Both the position numbers and the translations under genes were made by a program. Shown in pieces: positions 1-5,377 of a DNA stretch of 20,608 nt. The notes under the pieces were generated by a model. It searched no databases, was not told where the DNA came from, and was given only the letters and a program-made list of their open reading frames with translations. How positions within the stretch are numbered: position 1 is the stretch's first letter; every line of letters starts with the position of its first letter. The stretch is from a virus. Location of the stretch: positions 1 through 20,608 of IMG/VR virus record IMGVR_UViG_3300013772_000053; one strand, 5' to 3'.

Positions 1-92
1 AACGTTTGAACCCATCGGCGGTTTTTCCGGCCTTCACGGCGCGTGCCTATCGGGGGGTGTCGATGGCCCCCCCGCCCGGGGGTAGGAGGGGG
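1..92. other. Gene-free left edge with G/C runs; possible vicinity of the phage cos end
   Basis: No convincing gene is seen here. A run of six G at about 55-60 and a run of seven C at about 66-72 are separated by about nine bases and can pair. Further C and G runs follow to about 96. The flanking gene is an HNH endonuclease. Small HNH genes commonly sit at the end of actinophage genomes beside cos and the terminase, so this edge may lie near the physical end. That is inference; no overhang can be read from the sequence. Confidence 0.3.
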
Positions 93-752
93 TCAGGCTG
101 CTGCCACCAGGTCGGGCACCGGACTAGGCATCCGGTCACTCTTGTATGAGTTGCAGATGAAGTGTGTCTCGTCAACTCTCTGCTTGAGCAGTAGCACGTT
201 GCTGACCTGTGATTGGCTGCATCCATACTGCCGAGCCAGCGCCCGTTGCGTGACGCCACCCCGCGAGTACTCAGCACGCATGGCATCCACATCACTATCG
301 GTAAGCTTGTGCATCCCACTCCGCTCACCATTAGCCATGCGCTGACGCTCTACCGCATCACGCGTATTGTCCACGGGTAGGCCAGTGAGTAAGTGTGATG
401 GGTTGACGCACTGCCTGTTATCGCAGGTGTGCCGGATCAGGTGGCCGTCAGGGATAGTTCCGACCCATGATTCATAGGCTGCGCGGTGTGCGCGGTAAGG
501 CGCGCTGCCTTTGGTGATGGTGCCGTATCCATCTTGATCCCTGCTGCCAGCAAAGTTCCAGCAGTTCGATACTGCCGCTACTTGCCAGCCTGCAAAGTGC
601 AGCGCTTCTTCCGGGCTTGACCCTCGCGGGAGTCTAGTAATCACCCTCGCGTCTCCATGCTTCTTCCATCGCTGGTAGTGCATCGGGCAGTAGCCCTTTG
701 CGCCATGCCTACCGATCATGTTGGAGCAGTCTTCTATTGAGCAGGGGTTCAT
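93..752 (-). CDS. Homing-type HNH endonuclease with N-terminal zinc finger and C-terminal HTH
   Basis: A 219-aa site-specific DNA endonuclease of the phage HNH_3 type, probably a free-standing homing nuclease. Residues 4-25 form a candidate C-x4-C-x12-C-x2-H zinc site. The catalytic region is about 86-130: AHRAAYE (H89), IRHTCDN (H108, C110) and CVNPSHL (C115, N117, H120). A helix-turn-helix-like segment lies at about 167-188 (TQRALARQYGCSQSQVSNV), the usual DNA-contact module of these enzymes. The ATG at 752 has AAGGA five to six bases upstream. A perfect 13-bp hairpin separates it from the preceding HNH gene, so it may be independently expressed or inserted as a mobile gene. The family call is firm; the target is unknown. 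Confidence 0.88.
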   Translation of the reverse strand: MNPCSIEDCSNMIGRHGAKGYCPMHYQRWKKHGDARVITRLPRGSSPEEALHFAGWQVAAVSNCWNFAGSRDQDGYGTITKGSAPYRAHRAAYESWVGTIPDGHLIRHTCDNRQCVNPSHLLTGLPVDNTRDAVERQRMANGERSGMHKLTDSDVDAMRAEYSRGGVTQRALARQYGCSQSQVSNVLLLKQRVDETHFICNSYKSDRMPSPVPDLVAAA

Positions 753-771
753 GTCATGTCCTTAGATATGC

Positions 772-804
772 GAGAAGCCCCGAGCTAAGGACTCGGGGCT
801 TCTC
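772..804 (-). terminator. Perfect 13-bp stem-loop between two HNH genes
   Basis: 772-784 (GAGAAGCCCCGAG) pairs perfectly with 792-804 around a 7-base loop. No T-run follows on either strand, so it could be a bidirectional or weak terminator, or an mRNA-processing stem. It lies 20 bases upstream of the start of the 219-aa HNH gene and after the stop of the 117-aa HNH gene. Confidence 0.6.
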
Positions 805-845
805 TACCTACGGGTAATTAGTCCGTGGTTCTTTTGTGTGTTCAG

Positions 846-1199
846 TTATCGGGAGTTCCAGCCACCCGGCTGGTTCTGCGCAGTCTCCGTGTTGTGACAG
901 CCCACACAAAGTCCGCGGCCGTTAGCCGGATCGTCGGGGTTGAGGTCGAGGTCAACGAGGTCACGTCTGGACTTCGGCCAATGGTCAGCCACAACTGATG
1001 CACGCACGTGGCACAGCACGCAGATGGGGTCACGGTCCAGCACGCCGAGCCTGAACCTGATGCGGTGCGCCTTGGTGTTGTACGCCCGCGTGTTGTCCCA
1101 GTGCGTGCGTTGCGCTTCCTTGCTGTGCTCAGGGCAGCGCGAGCCTGGCCCCTCGTGGATCGTGGGGCAGCCTGATGTTGAGCAGATGCGGCTAGGCAC
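846..1199 (-). CDS. Small HNH endonuclease (terminase-associated type)
   Basis: A 117-aa HNH protein. An N-terminal C6/C11/C22/H25 cluster may bind zinc. The HNH core is C60-x2-C63 (ICVLCHVR), ADHWPKSR (D72-H73), then DPANGRGLCVGCHN (N93, C98, C101, H102). This CxxC...DH...N...CxxCH arrangement is typical of short HNH proteins found next to cos and the terminase, some of which (HK97 gp74 type) assist DNA packaging. The start is GTG at 1199, because an in-frame TAG lies two codons upstream; the ribosome site is weak (GATGGTAG). It follows the 43-aa gene by 12 bases. Packaging is inferred from context; no terminase is visible in the window. Confidence 0.85.
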   Translation of the reverse strand: MPSRICSTSGCPTIHEGPGSRCPEHSKEAQRTHWDNTRAYNTKAHRIRFRLGVLDRDPICVLCHVRASVVADHWPKSRRDLVDLDLNPDDPANGRGLCVGCHNTETAQNQPGGWNSR

Positions 1200-1211
1200 T
1201 GGCTACCATCA

Positions 1212-1343
1212 TCAGTAGTCCTCGTCCGCGTCGCCCTGACTCATAGCCCGGTCGGCATTACTGAATTCATTCTCGAGCGTGTCGGTTCGTAGATGCTCAG
1301 CCCATGCCTCAACGAATGAGCAGATGGCAGCGTATAGGCGCAT
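1212..1343 (-). CDS. Small acidic protein of unknown function (43 aa)
   Basis: An open frame from ATG 1343 to TGA 1212, starting MRLYAAICSFVEAWAEHLR and ending GDADEDY. A strong GGGAGG ribosome site lies about six bases upstream, which is the main support. The N-terminal half is an amphipathic helix candidate and the C-terminus is acidic. It lies between the tRNA and the small HNH gene and is probably co-transcribed with both. I do not recognise the family. Confidence 0.65.
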   Translation of the reverse strand: MRLYAAICSFVEAWAEHLRTDTLENEFSNADRAMSQGDADEDY

Positions 1344-1425
1344 TCCGAACCTCCCGCCATTGAAGGGGTTGAGCTACTTGTCGTGACCGCGTTCTCGTCA
1401 GTGTGTCGGACGGCGTTCGCTCAAG

Positions 1426-1498
1426 CTGATGAGGCAGGACTTGAACCTGCGGCCGATGGATTAACAATCCATTGCTCTGCCAACTGAGCTACTCATCA
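1426..1498 (-). tRNA. tRNA-Asn (anticodon GTT)
   Basis: A complete cloverleaf on the minus strand. The acceptor TGATGAG pairs with CTCATCA over 7 bp. The D arm is GCTC/GAGC. The anticodon stem ATGGA/TCCAT carries loop TTGTTAA, giving anticodon GTT. The T arm is GCAGG-TTCAAGT-CCTGC. The discriminator is G and CCA is not encoded, so the host must add it. It is the only full tRNA in the window and may supplement AAC/AAU decoding during late infection. Confidence 0.96.
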
Positions 1499-1502
1499 AA
1501 GG

Positions 1503-1571
1503 TGAGGCGCTGACGTATGGGGGTCCGTCAGCGCCTCAGTCATTGGGTGCCCGAGTGGAAAGTCCGGGCAC
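1503..1571 (-). other. Two consecutive hairpins in the tRNA leader
   Basis: Stem 1503-1515 pairs with 1526-1538 (13 bp, perfect). A second stem, 1547-1553 with 1565-1571 (GTGCCCG/CGGGCAC), lies just before it on the minus transcript. Neither is followed by a U-run on the minus strand, so they look more like processing or leader structures than a terminator. They sit between the promoter candidate at 1635-1663 and the tRNA, with no gene between 1499 and 1692. Confidence 0.5.
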
Positions 1572-1618
1572 GCAAAAGGCCGATCACTTGGACCGACCTG
1601 GTTTCCTAGACACTACTG

Positions 1619-1635
1619 GCTAGGCATGACCTAGC
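1619..1635. promoter_or_regulatory. Palindromic operator candidate GCTAGG-N5-CCTAGC
   Basis: A perfect 6-bp inverted repeat with a 5-base spacer, placed at about +1 to +17 of the leftward promoter candidate next to it. That is a typical position for a repressor. A related palindrome (GTGCTAG-AC-CTAGCAC) occurs at 18135-18150, sharing GCTAGGTC on the minus strand. Confidence 0.45.
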
Positions 1636-1663
1636 TTACATGGATTCAGCCCACTTGTGTTAA
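1635..1663 (-). promoter_or_regulatory. Promoter candidate for the tRNA/HNH segment
   Basis: On the minus strand TTAACA (5/6 to the -35 consensus), a 17-base spacer and TGTAAG (4/6 to -10) point toward the tRNA-Asn. It lies in the only gene-free gap between the early operon and the tRNA segment, and a palindrome overlaps its expected start site. Confidence 0.45.
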
Positions 1664-1692
1664 TACCTCACCTTCCGGCGTGTCGAGCATAA

Positions 1693-1998
1693 TTACCGCG
1701 CCCATTCAGGAAGGTAGTCCAGGTGGTCCGCGTACACGGCGGCGAGGACGCGGACGGTGTGCGCGCTAGTGTAGCCGCCCGGGTCGTAGGGATCTGTGTT
1801 GCGCGGTACCCTGGCGAGGATTGCCCGCTTAGCCGCACACTCAGCCAGTAGCCTCTCGGTTGTCAAAGGGGTCGTGACCCATTCCGCGCCTGTATAGACC
1901 TGCGTCCTTGGCGAATGTCCGGCGTCACCCTTGGCGAGGAGGGATGCGGTCTCCTCATCCTCAGTAATCCGTGCTTCCAGAAACTCGGTAATCGTCAT
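1693..1998 (-). CDS. DUF6221-like phage protein (101 aa)
   Basis: A 101-aa soluble protein beginning MTITEFLEARITEDE, the hallmark opening of the actinobacterial and phage DUF6221 family, with a C-terminal segment AHTVRVLAAVYADHLDYLPEW. The role is unknown. The start at 1998 is chosen over an upstream one because AAGGAGA lies about ten bases before it and the ATG overlaps the stop of the preceding gene (ATGA). It is the last gene of the early operon before the tRNA gap. The family assignment is from memory of the N-terminal pattern. Confidence 0.75.
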   Translation of the reverse strand: MTITEFLEARITEDEETASLLAKGDAGHSPRTQVYTGAEWVTTPLTTERLLAECAAKRAILARVPRNTDPYDPGGYTSAHTVRVLAAVYADHLDYLPEWAR

Positions 1999-2603
1999 GA
2001 TGCCATTATCTCCTTGTCTTTTGTGTCGAGTGCTCGCAGTAGGAACGCAACCTGATCGCCAGCCCAACCAGCTTCACAGGATGCACACTCGATATCCCAA
2101 GTCCCAATAGCCCGCATGTTGCCCTCGTCGTCCCAGCATCCAAGGCTCAGGCAGGTCTTCCGTTCATCGCCGTAGGTTGCCCAGCCGCACGACGGGCAGA
2201 CTTTGCCCACCAGTTTTCGGCGTGGCTTGACCGGCCACAGCATGGCGTTGATTTTGTCGATCCACTCAAGACTTACGTGCTCAAGGTAGCCGCTCCATTC
2301 CGGCGTGAGATCCAGGATTGCAACAGCCCGAAGTAGCCCAATAAGATCGCCCGGCCAACGCTCGCCAGTCATCTCGGCATAGTCAGTCCTAGCGTCAGTC
2401 TCAATCTCGGCCAGCAGGTCCAGCGCGTTCGGGTTGATCGGTATCGGCGGACCTCCCACACTTCCGCCAGCCGAGCCAGCATGTCCCGGCGTCACCGCTG
2501 CCCGCAGCTCATCCAGCAGCGCGGGGACCTTATGAGTCTTGCCGTCGCGGTCCATCTTTAGGTGTTCGCGGCAAAGTTGGTGGACGTGGTCCGTAAGGCT
2601 CAT
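1995..2603 (-). CDS. Phage protein with C-terminal zinc-ribbon Cys pairs (202 aa)
   Basis: A 202-aa protein starting MSLTDHVHQLCREH. The N-terminal half is helical with a Gly-rich linker (GHAGSAGGSVGG). The C-terminal third carries CPSCGW, a central Cys pair and ECASCEAGW, the layout of a zinc ribbon. It resembles the actinophage DUF7341-type proteins in its opening, its PALLDELRAAV segment and its Cys-rich end, but I hold this loosely. The start at 2603 overlaps the previous stop as ATGA; a longer frame to 2765 would run through the neighbouring gene and is low-complexity Arg-rich. Function unknown. Confidence 0.75.
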   Translation of the reverse strand: MSLTDHVHQLCREHLKMDRDGKTHKVPALLDELRAAVTPGHAGSAGGSVGGPPIPINPNALDLLAEIETDARTDYAEMTGERWPGDLIGLLRAVAILDLTPEWSGYLEHVSLEWIDKINAMLWPVKPRRKLVGKVCPSCGWATYGDERKTCLSLGCWDDEGNMRAIGTWDIECASCEAGWAGDQVAFLLRALDTKDKEIMAS

Positions 2604-2794
2604 GCTGGCCCCTCGCAGTCGCACGGCTTGGTCAGCCAGCAGGTGGCGCACGCGTCGGCCTTGCGGACTTGCCGCCCGGATCCTTCGCAGTCCACGTGCA
2701 CAATCTCGTCTTCGTCGTAGGTGGCAAGGTCGCCTACGTGGATACGCTCGGTACAGGCGCCGCAAGTGCCGCCATATTTCGCTTCAAAGCTCAT
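2600..2794 (-). CDS. Small zinc-finger protein (64 aa)
   Basis: A 64-aa Cys-rich protein. CGAC at 11-14 and HVDC at about 33-36 form one zinc-knuckle candidate, with CATC and CDC pairs at the C-terminus. MSFEAKYGGTCGACTERI followed by GDLATYD is a common actinophage pattern. The role is unknown, probably nucleic-acid or protein binding. ATGA overlaps at both ends place it inside the operon. Confidence 0.8.
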   Translation of the reverse strand: MSFEAKYGGTCGACTERIHVGDLATYDEDEIVHVDCEGSGRQVRKADACATCWLTKPCDCEGPA

Positions 2795-3039
2795 GCGTCA
2801 CCGCCCCACATTGCCGCCTTCTGCTCGTCGGTCATCTTGGGGCCGTGGTGATAGAACCCGCGCTCATCGGTCCAGTGCTTATCGGTAATCTCGCAGTGCC
2901 GATCAGTGCCATGCTCGCCGCGACGGTGGGCCTCGAATGCGGTGAGGCCGATGAACGTCTCGCAGCATCCAGAGCAGTGACCGGCGGTTGATCCTCCGGG
3001 ATAGCTCTTGCCGCACTTGGGGTGAATGGGATTGCTCAT
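2791..3039 (-). CDS. FDXHR-type putative zinc-binding protein (82 aa)
   Basis: An 82-aa protein with HPKCGKSYPGG, HCSGCCETFIGLTAFEAHRRGEH and a C-terminal acidic stretch. The CxGC...TAFxAHRRG signature is that of the FDXHR family of small phage zinc proteins; here the name motif reads FEAHR. A good ribosome site (AGGAGG) precedes ATG 3039. Molecular function is not established for the family. Confidence 0.82.
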   Translation of the reverse strand: MSNPIHPKCGKSYPGGSTAGHCSGCCETFIGLTAFEAHRRGEHGTDRHCEITDKHWTDERGFYHHGPKMTDEQKAAMWGGDA

Positions 3040-3521
3040 GAGTCCTCCTGGTCAATATGTCCACGGCTGCCGAGTAGCAGCGCGGTGAGTTCGTCCACGG
3101 TCATGAGCACGAACTGTTGCCCCGGCTTGGTGGTGCCGCGTCGTTTGGCGATGACGAGCCCGGCGAGCGCGTCGTCGTTCCCACGTTCCGTTTCGGCTTC
3201 CCCGATCCATTGGCCCGGCATGAGTCGGCCGCCATAGTCCTTGGCTTCAATCACTACGCGTCCGCCCATGTGCCGCAGCCCTCCAATGTCGCCGCGGTCC
3301 TGTGAGCCGGTTTTCACGCGACGGTCTATGCGGTCATCAACGACGGCGGCTAGGTGGTCCGCTATCAGTCGCTCGAAACTGGATCCAGCCTTCTTTGCTG
3401 ATACACGGGAACGCTTGGGAACGCGCTTGCTAAGCGCCTCGCTTGTCACTCCCGGCACTTCCACCCCTCCAGCCCCTTCTGTCGCGTCTATGCCGTCTGC
3501 AAACTCGTGTGAGCGGGTCAT
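3036..3521 (-). CDS. PD-(D/E)XK nuclease, Holliday-junction-resolvase-like
   Basis: A 161-aa protein with a basic N-terminal tail (KRVPKRSRVSAKKAG). It then has SSFERLIADHL (E50), QDRGDIGGL (D78) and VVIEAKDYGG (E92-x-K94), the E...D...ExK catalytic set of a PD-(D/E)XK nuclease. Its size and order resemble small archaeal/phage Hjc-like resolvases. A phage with its own replication genes often carries one to resolve branched DNA before packaging. It lies downstream of DnaB and overlaps its neighbours by ATGA at both ends. Specific activity cannot be told from the sequence. Confidence 0.75.
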   Translation of the reverse strand: MTRSHEFADGIDATEGAGGVEVPGVTSEALSKRVPKRSRVSAKKAGSSFERLIADHLAAVVDDRIDRRVKTGSQDRGDIGGLRHMGGRVVIEAKDYGGRLMPGQWIGEAETERGNDDALAGLVIAKRRGTTKPGQQFVLMTVDELTALLLGSRGHIDQEDS

Positions 3522-3724
3522 GAGTCGGTTTTACGTGCGAGGTCGCGGGCATCGTCAACATGTCGGATCATCTGGATAGCGACTTCCTTTAGTGCTTTCG
3601 CGTAGATCGTGTAGCCGGCAGTCGCTAAGCGGTCGCACGTCGCATTGATTTCCTTGGCCGCGTCTTCGTGTTTGTCAGCGGACGCCAGCAATGCTTCTCG
3701 CTGGGCTTGGTTCAGTTCGCTCAC
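3518..3724 (-). CDS. Small helical protein, paralogue of the gene at 5177-5377 (68 aa)
   Basis: A 68-aa predicted helical protein. After the GTG start (3724, with AAAGGAGGA about five bases upstream) its first 17 residues equal those of the gene at 5177-5377, and the C-terminal ARDLARK is shared. The two copies flank dnaB. I do not recognise a family; a helicase-associated or DNA-binding accessory role is only a guess from position. The GTG overlaps the previous stop (GTGA), which decides the start over the ATG at 3742. Confidence 0.75.
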   Translation of the reverse strand: MSELNQAQREALLASADKHEDAAKEINATCDRLATAGYTIYAKALKEVAIQMIRHVDDARDLARKTDS

Positions 3725-3879
3725 GCGTCCTCCTTTGGGCATACAGAAGCCCCAGCGCTAACCGGGGCTTCGTGTCGATCCATGTCGTCAAGCACTTTCT
3801 CAAGGACCCTCTTGCCCATGGGTGTTATGTCGTCGGGGTAGATGAACCTGAGTGCGGCCCGGATTCGTTCGGTTCTCAT
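3721..3879 (-). CDS. Small unknown protein between dnaB and its downstream paralogue (52 aa)
   Basis: The frame runs from ATG 3879, overlapping the dnaB stop as ATGA, to TGA 3721, overlapping the next GTG start as GTGA, with no internal stop. The protein begins MRTERIRAALRFIYPDD and continues KRVLEKVLDDMDRHE; it looks helical and is not a known family. The exact junctions at both ends argue for translational coupling. A hairpin (3746-3771) is embedded in its 3' part. Confidence 0.72.
   Translation of the reverse strand: MRTERIRAALRFIYPDDITPMGKRVLEKVLDDMDRHEAPVSAGASVCPKEDA
3746..3771 (-). other. Intragenic hairpin GAAGCCCC/GGGGCTTC
   Basis: An 8-bp perfect stem with a 10-base loop inside the 3' end of the 52-aa gene, about 20 bases before the next gene's start. 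There is no U-run. It shares the GAAGCCCC stem with the hairpin at 772-804. It could tune expression after dnaB or be incidental. Confidence 0.4.
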
Positions 3880-5180
3880 GCGGCCTGCCTTAGCGCGTTT
3901 TGCGGTGTCGTGCCTTGGTCGAGGGCCTTCGAGTAGTGGCCCCAGAAGGTGAGTTGAGCGAGTCCTGTTGCGCCATGCCGATTCTTAGCAACGAGCATTG
4001 ACAGGTCGTTGCGCAGGTCGCCCATGATTTCGCGGTGCAGCAGGATGACAACGTCGGCGTCTTGTTCGACGGCGCCGGACTCGCGGAGGTCTGACAGCAT
4101 CGGCATCTTGTCGTTCCTGGACTCACTGGCCCGGTTGAGCTGCGAGAGTGCGATGACAGGTATCTGCATGTCCATTGCCATGATTTTGAGCTGCCTGGAC
4201 ATGTCCGCAACGAACTCATGCCGTGGCCGCTTGTCTCCGTGCGGTTGGGCCATGAGTTGCAGGTAGTCCACGACGAGGCCGGCCAACGGTTTGCGGCGGT
4301 TGACTGATCGGGCGAAGCGTTTGATGTCGGTTATGGTCACGCCGGATCGGTCATCCACGTAGAGCGGCACGTCGCCCCATGCTGCGCGGCGGTCCCGGAT
4401 CTTTGCCCAGTCGCCGGGGGTTAGGTTCCGTTCGATCAGCCTTGACACGTCGAGGTTGAGGTCTGCGGAGACTGCCCGGATCTGGACGTCGTTGTTGGAC
4501 ATTTCCAGCGACGAGAACGCCACTGATCCACGTTGCGCGAGTCCTTGCGCCAGGTTCAGAGCCACCACGGACTTACCCACTGAGGGACGTGCGCCGACGA
4601 CGTACAGCGCGCCCGGCCTGAGTCCGCCGATGATCGCATTGACCGCGGCCCATGGTGTCGGGTGGTGGTTGATTTCCTCATCCAACGTCCCGAGCATCGT
4701 GTCGATGGTTTCGCCGAATGACAGGACTGCTGATCCGGTAGCGCGTGAGGTCTGGTCAACCTCGCGCCGTGCCGCTTCGACAAGTTCATCAACGTCGCCG
4801 CCGCTGCCTGCGAGCTCCTGGATCTTCCTGCCCGCGCCCGTCAGCCGCCGCCTCGTGGCCGCGTGGGCGACTATCTCGGCGTAGTAGGCACCGGCACTAG
4901 CGGACGGGACTGATAGCGCCAGTTCGTGAGCGTATGCCGCGCCACCGATCCGGGATATCTCGCCCATGTTTGTTAGCGCGTCGTTGATGGTGATCGCGTC
5001 CACCGGCTTACCCGCGCCGTGAACCTCCAGGATCGTCCGGTAGATGGTCTCGTGTGCGGGCTGGTAGAAGTCGCCGCCGTCAAGAATGTCCGCGATGTCC
5101 GCTATGGCGTCCCGGCTGATGAGCATTGCGCCAAGGACGGATTGCTCGGCTACTGCGTCGTGGGTTTGTGGTTCGGTCAT
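3876..5180 (-). CDS. dnaB: Replicative DNA helicase, DnaB family
   Basis: A 434-aa hexameric 5'-3' helicase for phage DNA replication. The N-terminal DnaB domain (about 5-105, EQSVLGAMLIS) is followed by a linker and the RecA-like ATPase: Walker A GARPSVGKS at 196-204, catalytic Glu in SSLEM (E226), Walker B LVVDYLQLM at 302-310, SQLNR at 346-350, and DLRESGAVEQDADVVILLHR at 364-383. Length is close to bacterial DnaB. It lies downstream of the initiator gene, the order seen in many temperate phages (initiator then helicase). One copy of a small paralogous gene sits on each side. ATG 5180 overlaps the upstream stop. Confidence 0.96.
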   Translation of the reverse strand: MTEPQTHDAVAEQSVLGAMLISRDAIADIADILDGGDFYQPAHETIYRTILEVHGAGKPVDAITINDALTNMGEISRIGGAAYAHELALSVPSASAGAYYAEIVAHAATRRRLTGAGRKIQELAGSGGDVDELVEAARREVDQTSRATGSAVLSFGETIDTMLGTLDEEINHHPTPWAAVNAIIGGLRPGALYVVGARPSVGKSVVALNLAQGLAQRGSVAFSSLEMSNNDVQIRAVSADLNLDVSRLIERNLTPGDWAKIRDRRAAWGDVPLYVDDRSGVTITDIKRFARSVNRRKPLAGLVVDYLQLMAQPHGDKRPRHEFVADMSRQLKIMAMDMQIPVIALSQLNRASESRNDKMPMLSDLRESGAVEQDADVVILLHREIMGDLRNDLSMLVAKNRHGATGLAQLTFWGHYSKALDQGTTPQNALRQAA

Positions 5181-5377
5181 GGCTTCCTCGCGAGATCGCG
5201 GGCGGCGTCAGCGTGGCCGATCATCTGGCGCACTACCCGAATCAACTCTTTGCCGTAGACGGTGTATCCGTGAGTAGCTAGAGCATCAACGGCTCCGCGT
5301 ACCGTCTTGGCAGCCTCTTCATGCAAGTCGGCTGATGCTAGCAATGCTTCACGCTGGGCTTGGTTTAGTTCGCTCAT
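5177..5377 (-). CDS. Small helical protein, paralogue of the gene at 3518-3724 (66 aa)
   Basis: A 66-aa protein starting MSELNQAQREALLASAD. The first 17 residues are identical to the copy after dnaB, and nucleotide identity across the first 50 bases is visibly high. The middle has diverged (VRGAVDALATHGYTVYGKEL against INATCDRLATAGYTIYAKAL). ATG 5377 overlaps the stop of the initiator gene (ATGA). Function unknown; position between initiator and helicase makes a replication-accessory role worth testing. Confidence 0.75.
   Translation of the reverse strand: MSELNQAQREALLASADLHEEAAKTVRGAVDALATHGYTVYGKELIRVVRQMIGHADAARDLARKP

Noticed and set aside
2604-2765. N-terminal extension of the 202-aa zinc-ribbon gene
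   Set aside because: Arg-rich shadow of the 64-aa zinc-finger gene; ATGA overlap at 2603 gives the start.
4456-4884. Plus-strand open frames opposite dnaB
   Set aside because: Shadow of the helicase coding sequence; no ribosome site or family features.
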